Below, piece after piece: positions 30,201 to 42,000 of a stretch of 64,000 bases of DNA. Position 1 is the stretch's first letter, and each line of letters starts with the position of its first letter. The DNA is taken from contig JALJCQ010000030.1 in assembly GCA_023091665.1 (NCBI GenBank), positions 2,172,501-2,236,500 on the forward strand. The letters are read 5' to 3'. Source of the stretch: Pythium myriotylum. Taxonomy: Eukaryota > Oomycota > Peronosporomycetes > Pythiales > Pythiaceae. The notes below the pieces were generated by a model. The model ran no database searches, was not told the DNA's origin, and saw only the letters and a list, made by a program, of their open reading frames with translations. Both the position numbers and the translations under genes were made by a program.

Positions 30201-31312
30201 TCGGCTTCACCAAGTGCGAGATGGACCACTGCGTGTACGTCAAGCGGAGCGGCTCAGCGATGATCTTCGTGGTGATCTACGTCGACGACCTCATCCTCGC
30301 CTGCAACAGCCTCGAGTTGCTCACGGCGACCAAGCGTGCACTCAGCGAACGCTTCGAGATGTCCGACCTCGGCGAACTCAAGTACTGCCTCGGCATGGAA
30401 GTTGAGCAAGACCCCAAGTCCGGCGACGTGACCATGCGGCAGACCAAGTTCCTGCAGTCGATCCTGACCAAGTTCGGCATGCAAGACTGCAAACCAGTGA
30501 GGACCCCTCAAGACCCCGGACTCAAGCTGACCAAGGCCATGTGTGAAGGTGGTTGCAAGCACGAAGACACCATGAAGAACGTGCCGTACCGAAGTGCAGT
30601 CGGCGCACTCATGTACCTCATGGTCGGCACTCGACCAGACCTCGCAGCGGCAGTCGGCACACTCAGCCAGTTCGCCGCGGACCCGTGTCCAACACATTGG
30701 CAAGCTCTCAAGCGTGTGCTCCGGTATCTGCAAGCGACTCCGACGTACGGCCTGCAGTTCTCGGCATCGAACGACGGAAGACTGGTCGGCTACTCCGACG
30801 CCGACTGGGCTGGCGACATCGAGTCACGTCGAAGCACCAGCGGCTACGTGTTCATGCTCAACGGCGGATGCATCAGCTGGCGCAGCAAGAAGCAGCGAAC
30901 TGTCGCCCTCTCCTCGACCGAAGCAGAGTACATGGCTCTATCGGAAGCGATCCAAGAAGCCGTGTGGCTCAAGGCGTTCCTGTGCGAACTCGGCGAAGTT
31001 GCAAGCGACCAAGCGCTCACGGTGTACGAAGACAACCAAGGTGCGATCGCGTTGGCCAAGAACCCCGAGTTCCACAAGCGCACCAAGCACATCGACATTC
31101 GCTACCACTTCGTTCGTGAGAAGGTCGAGGACGGTCAAGTGTGTCTGCAGTATTGCCCGACCCAAGACATGCTTGCCGACATCATGACCAAGCCGATCCC
31201 CACTGTCCAGTTCGACGTGCTCCGCACCAAGCTTGGTGTTCAAGACGCAGTCGAGTCGAGGGGGAGTGTTGAAGATGATGCGCCTCGAACCCAGCGTCAT
31301 CATTCCAGTTGA
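27274..31312 (+). pseudogene. CopA gag-pol, copy A4 (335-bp deletion)
   Basis: One frame from the ATG at 27274 to about 29454 encodes gag, zinc knuckle, protease and the complete integrase. At 29418 the sequence jumps from GGCTACTCG to CCACTCTTGCACG, losing 335 bp of the acidic linker, and the frame changes. A second frame (from 29339, authentic from the junction) runs through RT (YVDD), RNase H ([27 protein letters not shown]) to a stop inside LTR 5. No other break was found: a deletion derivative with otherwise intact domains. Confidence 0.9.
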
Positions 31313-31625
31313 AGCTCGGCAGTTGAAGCTCGGCTGTAGAAGATTTTCCTGCAGAAGATTCTCCGTGGAAGATTCGACATGTGGAAGATTCGACATGTGG
31401 AAGATTCTCCGTCTGGTTCTGGTTTGAATCCAGTGCCACCCATCGACTTCGTTGAAGTATCCACGAAGTCAGTCTATGTTTGCATATGTTTACGATAGGT
31501 AGGACATACATATGATTACGGTAGCGTAGGACACACACAGACGGCTTAGAGGTAGCAGCAGCGAACTAAGTCCCGATCAATTCACTTTGCATTTTGCATC
31601 CCACCAACCAAGCGACCTTCCAACA
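31267..31625 (+). repeat. CopA LTR 5 (359 bp)
   Basis: 3' LTR of copy A4. Its U5 end is joined directly to an inverted CopA segment starting GTCTTGATC at 31626. This is the first LTR of the candidate self-integration structure. Confidence 0.93.
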
Positions 31626-34600
31626 GTCTTGATCAACTTCCATGCCGAGGCAGTACTTGAGTTCGCCGAGGTCGGACATCTCGAAGCGTTCGCTGAGTGC
31701 ACGCTTGGTCGCCGTGAGCAACTCGAGGCTGTTGCAGGCGAGGATGAGGTCGTCGACGTAGATCACCACGAAGATCATCGCTGAGCCGCTCCGCTTGACG
31801 TACACGCAGTGGTCCATCTCGCACTTGGTGAAGCCGACCTTGCGCATGAAGGCGTCGATGGTCTGGTTCCACATGCGGGGCGACTGCTTGAGACCGTAGA
31901 GCGAGCGCTTGAGCTTGCACACGTAGTCCGGGTGGCGCTGGTCGACGAAGCCTTCGGGCTGCTTCATGTAGATTTCTTCGTCGAGGTTGCCGTTCAGGAA
32001 CGCCGTCTTGACATCCATCTGATGGATCATGAGCTTGTGTCGAGCGGCGATGCTGAGGATGGTTCGGATCGACGTGAACTTGGCGACGGGTGCGAATGTC
32101 TCTTCGAAGTCGATGCCGTACTTCTGCAGGAACCCCTTGGCAACGAGTCGAGCCTTGTACCGCTCGACGAGTCCTTCGGCGGTTTCCTTGACCTTGAACA
32201 CCCACTTGCTGGTGATGGCCTTGCGTCCGGCTGGCAAAGGGACTAGGTCCCATGTCTCGTTCTTCTTGAGCGACTCGAGCTCGGAGTCGCAGGCTTCCTT
32301 CCAGTTGCTGGCGTCGTCGGATTCCATCGCCGACTTGAACGATGTCGGCAACTCTCCCCCTGAATTCACGACGAGAGCAAACTCTTCGAGATCGTGATCT
32401 TGATCTTCTCCCCCTTGTTCTTGCACGTCTTCGCCTTCTTCGTCTTCATTTTCTACGCCTTCCTCTTCGATCGACGTGAGCAGTGCAGACAGATCTTCGA
32501 GCGATGTCCTTGGACCTTGCGTGGGTGGTGGAGTCGCACCACTTGTGCGTCCAACACGTCCGTAGCGCTTCTCAACTGGCGGTTCAGCCAAGTTCTCGAG
32601 CGAGTGCGTGCAAGAGTGGCGAGTAGCCGAGGAACCGACACAAGATGGCTCGGGCGTCGAACTTCGACCGCTTCTCCTTGGGCACGTGGACGTACGCATG
32701 GCAGCCGAACACCTTGAAGTTGGCGAGCAAGGGCTTCTTCCCGTACCATTCTTCGTACGGCGACTTGTACAAGTCTTGAGCGCGGGTCGGAAGTCGGTTG
32801 CGAACTTCGACTGCGGTCATGACGGCTTCGCCCCAGTACTCGTCGGACAAGTTGGCATGGTGGAGCTTGCAACGACCACACTCACCGATGGTTCGGTTCA
32901 TGCGCTCCGCCACACCGTTCAACTGAGGCGTGTATGGCGGCGTGACGTCGTGCTCGATGCCACGCTTGCGGCAGAACTTGGCAAGTTTGGCCGACTGGTA
33001 CCGCCGCCGTCGGTTCGAAGCACCTTGACTCGACGACCGGTTTGGTTCTCGGCCCAGTTGACGAACTCGACGAACTTGTCGTAGACTTCGTCCTTGGACC
33101 GCATCAGGTACAACTTGCACAGTCGAGACTTGTCGTCGGTGAACGTGGCGAAGTACTTCATGCCGCCGAAAGTCGGAGTCTTCATAGGGCCGGCCACATC
33201 GCTGTACACGACGTCAAGCAGATTCGCAGACCGCTTGGTCGTGCCCGACTGGAACTTGACGCGAGTCAGCTTGCCGAGTGCACAGCCTTCACAGACCTCC
33301 CACTCTTGCACAGACCCAATGTCGAGTCCGTCGGCGAGGTCCTTCTTGACGATGGCTTCGAGTCCGCTGAAGCCGATGTGACCGAGTCGGAGGTGCCATA
33401 GGTACGACTTGGACATGGCGCGACCTCGTCTTGTACTGGCGGCGTGGGCTGCTTCAATCGACACTGGAGACATGTTGAGCTTGAACAGACCCTTGCCGAT
33501 ACGAGTGCCGATGGTCCGCTTGGCGCCCTTCAGCATGACAAAGCAACCGTCCTTGTCGAACGTCACGGGAGCAACGTCCTCCGTGAATCTTCCGACCGAG
33601 AACAGGTTGCGGCTGAGCTTGGGGATATGCCACACGTTGGTGAGCAAACCCTTCTTGACACCGCTTGGAGTCTTCATCGACATGAGAATGTCTCCCACGC
33701 CAACTGCTTGGACCGTGCCATCATCGGCCAGATGCACGTCGACTGGGTCAATCTTCTTGTAGTTCATCATGAACTGCTTGGTTCGCGACATGTGCTGAGT
33801 CGCACCCGAGTCGACCAACCACGCCGTGGATTGACTCGACTTGCCTTGGGTCTTCCCGACCGAGAACAGGTACTCGCCGGGGTCTTCATCTCGCGCAAGG
33901 TTCGCTCGCTGGAACCGTTGCCGAGGGTTGCTGTTTCCGTTGCCGTTGCCGCCGGAGTTGCCGTTGCCGTTGCCGTTGCCGTTGTCCTTGACACGCGAGT
34001 GGCACTCCGCGGCCCAATGACCGATCTTGCCGCAGTAGTTGCACGTGCCAGTCTTCTTGACTGCACGGCCCTTGGGCTTCGCGTCACTTGTCATGAACGC
34101 TTGCCCAAGCGTGGCTCCGTCGCCACCTTGCTCCTTGCGCTTCATGTCTTCATGGAGCAGCCGAGACGTCACGAGTTCCCACGTGAGCGCGTCGACACGC
34201 GACTCCAACGCCGTGATGAGGAACTGGTACGACTCGCTGAGACTGCCGAGAAGCGTGATCACCAAGTCGTCTTCGCTGACCGGAGCGCCCACTGCGTCGA
34301 GTTGCTCCGCCAGGGTCTTGAGCTTGTTGATGTGCGTGAGCACATCGTCACCTTCTTCCATCATGGTCGTGAAGAAACGACGACGAAGAAAGAGCTTGTT
34401 GGCAAGGCTCTTCTTCTCGACGTGTTCTTCCAGTCTTGACCATGCATCTTGCGCACCACTCGCCGACCGAACCAGCGGGAGCTGCGAGTCTTCCATCGCG
34501 AGACAGATCATCGCGAGCGCCTTGCGAGACTTCTTCTTGAAGAGGGCTCGGTCCGCGTCGGTCTGGCACTGCTCGAGTTTGACCTCTCCACAGACAACTT

Positions 34601-34760
34601 CCCAGACGTCGCGTTCTTCGAGCACCATCTGCATCTTGAACTTCCATGTGTGGAAGTTGGTTCCGTCGAACTTGTTGATGCGGGCTGGGGTGGTCGAATC
34701 CATGGCGAAGGCTGGGGAGGCGAAGTCGGTGGAGGCAGAGTCGGCTGGGCTTGGGCTCAT
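31626..34760 (-). pseudogene. CopA gag-pol 5' part, copy A5 first half (minus)
   Basis: On the minus strand this runs from the gag ATG at 34760 to GMEVDQD in the reverse transcriptase, where it abuts LTR 5. Gag, protease and integrase are in one frame until about 33000, where 4 bp are missing in the GGGEY region of the integrase. A second frame then continues to the 335-bp linker deletion at about 32630, and a third frame covers RT including YVDD. The remaining 3' part is found in opposite orientation at 35108. The last five bases of this half (AAGAC, minus strand) are repeated as the first five of that half. Confidence 0.88.
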
Positions 34761-34764
34761 AACC

Positions 34765-35107
34765 TGTTGGAAGGTCGCTTGGTTGGTGGGATGCAAAATG
34801 CAAAGTGAATTGATCGGGACTTAGTTCGCTACTGCTACCTCTAAGCCGTCTGTGTGTGTCCTACGCTACCATAATCAAATGTATGTCCTACCTATCGTAA
34901 ACATATGCAAACATAGACTGACTTCGTGGATACTTCAACGAAGTCGATGGGTGGCACTGGATTCAAACCAGAACCAGACGGAGAATCTTCCACATGTCGA
35001 ATCTTCCACGGAGAATCTTCTGCAGGAGAATCTTCTACAGCCGAGCTTCAACTGCCGAGCTTCAACTGGAATGATGACGCTGGGTTCGAGGCGCATCATC
35101 TTCAACA
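34765..35107 (-). repeat. CopA LTR 6 (343 bp)
   Basis: Minus LTR: its U5 side joins normally to primer site and gag on the left, but its U3 end joins directly to plus-oriented RT sequence at 35108. One 16-bp unit. Confidence 0.93.
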
Positions 35108-36012
35108 AAGACCCCAAGTCCGGCGACGTGACCATGCGGCAGACCAAGTTCCTGCAGTCGATCCTGACCAAGTTCGGCATGCAAGACTGCAAACCAGTGA
35201 GGACCCCTCAAGACCCCGGACTCAAGCTGACCAAGGCCATGTGTGAAGGTGGTTGCAAGCACGAAGACACCATGAAGAACGTGCCGTACCGAAGTGCAGT
35301 CGGCGCACTCATGTACCTCATGGTCGGCACTCGACCAGACCTCGCAGCGGCAGTCGGCACACTCAGCCAGTTCGCCGCGGACCCGTGTCCAACACATTGG
35401 CAAGCTCTCAAGCGTGTGCTCCGGTATCTGCAAGCGACTCCGACGTACGGCCTGCAGTTCTCGGCATCGAACGACGGAAGACTGGTCGGCTACTCCGACG
35501 CCGACTGGGCTGGCGACATCGAGTCACGTCGAAGCACCAGCGGCTACGTGTTCATGCTCAACGGCGGATGCATCAGCTGGCGCAGCAAGAAGCAGCGAAC
35601 TGTCGCCCTCTCCTCGACCGAAGCAGAGTACATGGCTCTATCGGAAGCGATCCAAGAAGCCGTGTGGCTCAAGGCGTTCCTGTGCGAACTCGGCGAAGTT
35701 GCAAGCGACCAAGCGCTCACGGTGTACGAAGACAACCAAGGTGCGATCGCGTTGGCCAAGAACCCCGAGTTCCACAAGCGCACCAAGCACATCGACATTC
35801 GCTACCACTTCGTTCGTGAGAAGGTCGAGGACGGTCAAGTGTGTCTGCAGTATTGCCCGACCCAAGACATGCTTGCCGACATTATGACCAAGCCGATCCC
35901 CACTGTCCAGTTCGACGTGCTCCGCACCAAGCTTGGTGTTCAAGACGCAGTCGAGTCGAGGGGGAGTGTTGAAGATGATGCGCCTCGAACCCAGCGTCAT
36001 CATTCCAGTTGA
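35108..36012 (+). pseudogene. CopA RT end and RNase H, copy A5 second half
   Basis: This plus-strand frame starts at [15 protein letters not shown], exactly where the minus half at 31626 stops, and encodes the end of RT and a complete RNase H ([46 protein letters not shown]) to the usual stop in LTR 7. There is no ATG of its own; the frame is open through the upstream LTR. Confidence 0.88.
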
Positions 36013-36326
36013 AGCTCGGCAGTTGAAGCTCGGCTGTAGAAGATTCTCCTGCAGAAGATTCTCCGTGGAAGATTCGACATGTGGAAGATTCGACATGTGG
36101 AAGATTCTCCGTCTGGTTCTGGTTTGAATCCAGTGCCACCCATCGACTTCGTTGAAGTATCCACGAAGTCAGTTTATGTTTGCATATGTTTACGATAGGT
36201 AGGACATACATTTGATTATGGTAGCGTAGGACACACACAGACGGCTTAGAGGTAGCAGTAGCGAACTAAGTCCCGATCAATTCACTTTTGCATTTTGCAT
36301 CCCACCAACCAAGCGACCTTCCAACA
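35967..36326 (+). repeat. CopA LTR 7 (360 bp)
   Basis: 3' LTR of the A5 second half. It has an extra T near the U5 end (CACTTTTGC) marking a subgroup shared with LTRs 9-13. Right flank TCATC from CopC. Confidence 0.93.
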
Positions 36327-37192
36327 TCATCATGCGAAGAGTCTTGTACTTGAATACTGGTGCAAACGTCTCGGTGTAGTCGATACCGTACTTCTGCTTG
36401 AATCCTCGAGCCACAAGTCGAGCCTTGTACTTGTCGATCGAACCATCGGCACGTCTTTTGATCTTGAACACCCACTTGGCGTCGATCGCTCGTTCGCCGT
36501 TTGGAAGCTTGGCTGGTGAGAACACTTCTCGTTCTTGCATAGATCGTAACTCGGCAGTAATCGCACGCTTCCAGTGTTCTTGATCTGGGCCACTGACGGC
36601 CTCTTCATACGTGTTTGGTTCAGTGAAATCGCTGGTCTCTGTCAGGTTCGCACTTGCACGCCACCACTCGACTGGGGACATTCGTCGTCGGGTTGATCTT
36701 CGAACACTTTCCGAACCGCTTGCTTCATCGTCTGCGTCGGATTGCATTGGGTCAACTGGTTGTGGGGCACCTGAGCGGCGTTTGCCACTGTACTTGAAAT
36801 TGGCCAAGTTGAGACCACCTTCGTTGTCGATGTCATCGAGTCGTTCCAGCAAGTCGTCCATGCCTGATGTAGTGTTTTCGAGGTACCAGCCGCCGGGCTT
36901 GGTCTCGTCGAAATTGACGTCGCGACTGATGACGATCTTGTTAGCTTCAATGTCGAAGATCCGATACGCTTTTGATGACTCTTGATAGCCGACGAATAGG
37001 CCAGGGCGAGACTTGGCATCCCATTTCTTGCGCATCTCACTTGGTGTGAGTACGAACGTGAGACAGCCGAAGACGCGCATGTGCTTGATGCTAGGTTTCT
37101 CACCGTAGACCAGTTCATACGGTGTCTTGTTGTTGGACTTCGGTGATGGCAAGCGATTCTTGATGTAGATCGCGGTCATTGCTGCTTCTGCC
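36327..37192 (-). pseudogene. CopC pol fragment (integrase end to RT start)
   Basis: This minus-strand open frame belongs to a third copia family. It contains the post-integrase region (AIYIKNRLPSPKSNNKTPYELV, HMRVFGCLTFV, GLFVGYQESSKAYRI), a linker, and the start of RT (ERAIDAKWVFKIKRRADG, YKARLVARGFKQKYGIDYTE). It is cut on both sides by CopA LTRs whose U5 ends face it. It could be the missing pol of CopB, but that cannot be tested here because the two pieces do not overlap. Confidence 0.85.
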
Positions 37193-37535
37193 TGTTGGAA
37201 GGTCGCTTGGTTGGTGGGATGCAAAATGCAAAGTGAATTGATCGGGACTTAGTTCGCTACTGCTACCTCTAAGCCGTCTGTGTGTGTCCTACGCTACCAT
37301 AATCAAATGTATGTCCTACCTATCGTAAACATATGCAAACATAGACTGACTTCGTGGATACTTCAACGAAGTCGATGGGTGGCACTGGATTCAAACCAGA
37401 ACCAGACGGAGAATCTTCCACATGTCGAATCTTCCACGGAGAATCTTCTGCAGGAGAATCTTCTACAGCCGAGCTTCAACTGCCGAGCTTCAACTGGAAT
37501 GATGACGCTGGGTTCGAGGTGCATCATCTTCAACA
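37193..37535 (-). repeat. CopA LTR 8 (343 bp)
   Basis: Minus LTR; 3' LTR of the minus copy to its right (purine tract at 37536). Left flank CTGCC in CopC. Confidence 0.93.
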
Positions 37536-38655
37536 CTCCCCCTCGACTCGACTGCGTCTTGAACACCAAGCTTGGTGCGGAGCACGTCGAACTGGACAGT
37601 GGGGATCGGCTTGGTCATAATGTCGGCAAGCATGTCTTGGGTCGGGCAATACTGCAGACACACTTGACCGTCCTCGACCTTCTCACGAACGAAGTGGTAG
37701 CGAATGTCGATGTGCTTGGTGCGCTTGTGGAACTCGGGGTTCTTGGCCAACGCGATCGCACCTTGGTTGTCTTCGTACACCGTGAGCGCTTGGTCGCTTG
37801 CAACTTCGCCGAGTTCGCACAGGAACGCCTTGAGCCACACGGCTTCTTGGATCGCTTCCGATAGAGCCATGTACTCTGCTTCGGTCGAGGAGAGGGCGAC
37901 AGTTCGCTGCTTCTTGCTGCGCCAGCTGATGCATCCGCCGTTGAGCATGAACACGTAGCCGCTGGTGCTTCGACGTGACTCGATGTCGCCAGCCCAGTCG
38001 GCGTCGGAGTAGCCGACCAGTCTTCCGTCGTTCGATGCCGAGAACTGCAGGCCGTACGTCGGAGTCGCTTGCAGATACCGGAGCACACGCTTGAGAGCTT
38101 GCCAATGTGTTGGACACGGGTCCGCGGCGAACTGGCTGAGTGTGCCGACTGCCGCTGCGAGGTCTGGTCGAGTGCCGACCATGAGGTACATGAGTGCGCC
38201 GACTGCACTTCGGTACGGCACGTTCTTCATGGTGTCTTCGTGCTTGCAACCACCTTCACACATGGCCTTGGTCAGCTTGAGTCCGGGGTCTTGAGGGGTC
38301 CTCACTGGTTTGCAGTCTTGCATGCCGAACTTGGTCAGGATCGACTGCAGGAACTTGGTCTGCCGCATGGTCACGTCGCCGGACTTGGGGTCTTGCTCAA
38401 CTTCCATGCCGAGGCAGTACTTGAGTTCGCCGAGGTCGGACATCTCGAAGCGTTCGCTGAGTGCACGCTTGGTCGCCGTGAGCAACTCGAGGCTGTTGCA
38501 GGCGAGGATGAGGTCGTCGACGTAGATCACCACGAAGATCATCGCTGAGCCGCTCCGCTTGACGTACACGCAGTGGTCCATCTCGCACTTGGTGAAGCCG
38601 ACCTTGCGCATGAAGGCGTCGATCGTCTGGTTCCACATGCGTGGCGACTGCTTGA
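37490..38655 (-). pseudogene. CopA RT end and RNase H, copy A6 3' part
   Basis: The minus-strand frame starts at [14 protein letters not shown] and includes YVDD and the full RNase H, ending in LTR 8. It is interrupted at 38655 by the full-length copy A7 and resumes at 43686. The 5-bp duplication CTTGA on both sides of A7 (plus strand) shows a normal nested insertion. Confidence 0.88.
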
Positions 38656-39015
38656 TGTTGAAGATGATGCGCCTCGAACCCAGCGTCATCATTCCAGTTG
38701 AAGCTCGGCAGTTGAAGCTCGGCTGTAGAAGATTCTCCTGCAGAAGATTCTCCGTGGAAGATTCGACATGTGGAAGATTCGACATGTGGAAGATTCTCCG
38801 TCTGGTTCTGGTTTGAATCCAGTGCCACCCATCGACTTCGTTGAAGTATCCACGAAGTCAGTTTATGTTTGCATATGTTTACGATAGGTAGGACATACAT
38901 TTGATTATGGTAGCGTAGGACACACACAGACGGCTTAGAGGTAGCAGTAGCGAACTAAGTCCCGATCAATTCACTTTTGCATTTTGCATCCCACCAACCA
39001 AGCGACCTTCCAACA
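38656..39015 (+). repeat. CopA LTR 9 (360 bp)
   Basis: 5' LTR of A7. It contains five GAAGATTC palindromes at 38728, 38743, 38757, 38773 and 38789. Confidence 0.94.
38728..38796 (+). promoter_or_regulatory. Five GAAGATTC palindromes in CopA LTR
   Basis: Blocks occur 14-16 bp apart, matching the GAAnnTTC core of heat-shock elements and the arrangement in the CopB LTR. The number varies among LTR copies with the 16-bp unit. Function is inferred from motif and spacing only. Confidence 0.45.
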
Positions 39016-39019
39016 GGTT

Positions 39020-42000
39020 ATGAGCCCAAGCCCAGCCGACTCTGCCTCCACCGACTTCGCCTCCCCAGCCTTCGCCATGGATTCGACCACCCCAGCCCGC
39101 ATCAACAAGTTCGACGGAACCAACTTCCACACATGGAAGTTCAAGATGCAGATGGTGCTCGAAGAACGCGACGTCTGGGAAGTTGTCTGTGGAGAGGTCA
39201 AACTCGAGCAGTGCCAGACCGACGCGGACCGAGCCCTCTTCAAGAAGAAGTCTCGCAAGGCGCTCGCGATGATCTGTCTCGCGATGGAAGACTCGCAGCT
39301 CCCGCTGGTTCGGTCGGCGAGTGGTGCGCAAGATGCATGGTCAAGACTGGAAGAACACTTCGAGAAGAAGAGCCTTGCCAACAAGCTCTTTCTTCGTCGT
39401 CGTTTCTTCACGACCATGATGGAAGAAGGTGACGATGTGCTCACGCACATCAACAAGCTCAAGACCCTGGCGGAGCAACTCGACGCAGTCGGCGCTCCGG
39501 TCAGCGAAGACGACTTGGTGATCACGCTTCTCGGCAGTCTCAGCGAGTCGTACCAGTTCCTCATCACGGCGTTGGAGTCGCGTGTCGACGCGCTCACGTG
39601 GGAACTCGTGACGTCTCGGCTGCTCCATGAAGACATGAAGCGCAAGGAGCAAGGTGGCGACGGAGCCACGCTTGGGCAAGCGTTCATGACAAGTGACGCG
39701 AAGCCCAAGGGCCGTGCAGTCAAGAAGACTGGCACGTGCAACTACTGCGGCAAGATCGGTCATTGGGCCGCGGAGTGCCACTCGCGTGTCAAGGACAACG
39801 GCAACGGCAACGGCAACTCCGGCGGCAACGGCAACGGAAACGGAAACGGCAACCCTCGGCAACGGTTCCAGCGAGCGAACCTTGCGCGAGATGAAGACCC
39901 CGGCGAGTACCTGTTCTCGGTCGGGAAGACCCAAGGCAAGTCGAGTCAATCCACGGCGTGGTTGGTCGACTCGGGTGCGACTCAGCACATGTCGCGAACC
40001 AAGCAGTTCATGATGAACTACAAGAAGATTGACCCAGTCGACGTGCATCTGGCCGATGATGGCACGGTCCAAGCAGTTGGCGTGGGAGACATTCTCATGT
40101 CGATGAAGACTCCAAGCGGTGTCAAGAAGGGTTTGCTCACCAACGTGTGGCATATCCCCAAGCTCAGCCGCAACCTGTTCTCGGTCGGAAGATTCACGGA
40201 GGACGTTGCTCCCGTGACGTTCGACAAGGACGGTTGCTTTGTCATGCTGAAGGGCGCCAAGCGGACCATCGGCACTCGTATCGGCAAGGGTCTGTTCAAG
40301 CTCAACATGTCTCCAGTGTCGATTGAAGCAGCCCACGCCGCCAGTACAAGACGAGGTCGCGCCATGTCCAAGTCGTACCTATGGCACCTCCGACTCGGTC
40401 ACATCGGCTTCAGCGGACTCGAAGCCATCGTCAAGAAGGACCTCGCCGACGGACTCGACATTGGGTCTGTGCAAGAGTGGGAGGTCTGTGAAGGCTGTGC
40501 ACTCGGCAAGCTGACTCGCGTCAAGTTCCAGTCGGGCACGACCAAGCGGTCTGCGAATCTGCTTGACGTCGTGTACAGCGATGTGGCCGGCCCTATGAAG
40601 ACTCCGACTTTCGGCGGCATGAAGTACTTCGCCACGTTCACCGACGACAAGTCTCGACTGTGCAAGTTGTACCTGATGCGGTCCAAGGACGAAGTCTACG
40701 ACAAGTTCGTCGAGTTCGTCAACTGGGCCGAGAACCAAACCGGTCGTCGAGTCAAGGTGCTTCGGACCGACGGCGGCGGCGAGTACCAGTCGGCCAAACT
40801 TGCCAAGTTCTGTCGCAAGCGTGGCATCGAGCACGACGTCACGCCGCCATACACGCCTCAGTTGAACGGTGTGGCGGAGCGCATGAACCGAACCATCGGT
40901 GAGTGTGGTCGTTGCAAGCTCCACCATGCCAACTTGTCCGACGAGTACTGGGGCGAAGCCGTCATGACCGCAGTCGAAGTTCGCAACCGACTTCCGACCC
41001 GCGCTCAAGACTTGTACAAGTCGCCGTACGAAGAATGGTACGGGAAGAAGCCCTTGCTCGCCAACTTCAAGGTGTTCGGCTGCCATGCGTACGTCCACGT
41101 GCCGAAGGAGAAGCGGTCGAAGTTCGACGCCCGAGCCATCTTGTGTCGGTTCCTCGGCTACTCGGACCACGAGAAGGCGTATCGGTTTGAAGAAATCGCA
41201 ACCGGTCGGATCGTCATCAGTCGAGACGCGCAGTTCATGGAAGACACGTTCGACGATGGCAAGCGCGAAGAACCCTGGAGCAAGTCCGTCGAGTTCCGCG
41301 ACGAGGATGATGATCAAGATCAAGATGAAGCAACCGACAACCAAGATGATGAAGACATGGGTGAGCAGCCAGCCTCACCAGCACCAAGTCAGCGCAGCTA
41401 CGAGCGACCGGAGTGGCAACAGGGCCAGCGGTCGCAGCGTCCAGCAGCACCAGCATCGGCCCAGCAGCCGAATGTCGACTACGCACCAGGGTCCAAGCGC
41501 CACTCTCGCACGCACTCGCTCGAGAACCTGGCTGAACCGCCAGTTGAGAAGCGCTACGGACGGGTTGGTCGCACAAGTGGTGCGACTCCACCACCCACGC
41601 AAGGTCCAAGGACATCGCTCGAAGATCTATCTGCACTGCTCACGTCGATCGAAGAGGAAGGCGTAGAAGATGAAGACGAAGAAGGCGAAGACGTGCAAGA
41701 ACAAGGGGGAGAAGACCAAGATTACGAAGAGTTTGCTCTCGTCGTGAATTCAGGGGGAGAGTTGCCGACATCGTTCAAGTCGGCGATGGAATCCGACGAC
41801 GCCAGCAACTGGAAGGAAGCCTGCGACTCCGAGCTCGAGTCGCTCAAGAAGAACGAGACATGGGACCTAGTCCCTTTGCCAGCCGGACGCAAGGCCATCA
41901 CCAGCAAGTGGGTGTTCAAGATCAAGGAAACCGCCGAAGGACTCGTCGAGCGGTACAAGGCTCGACTCGTTGCCAAGGGGTTCCTGCAGAAGTACGGCAT

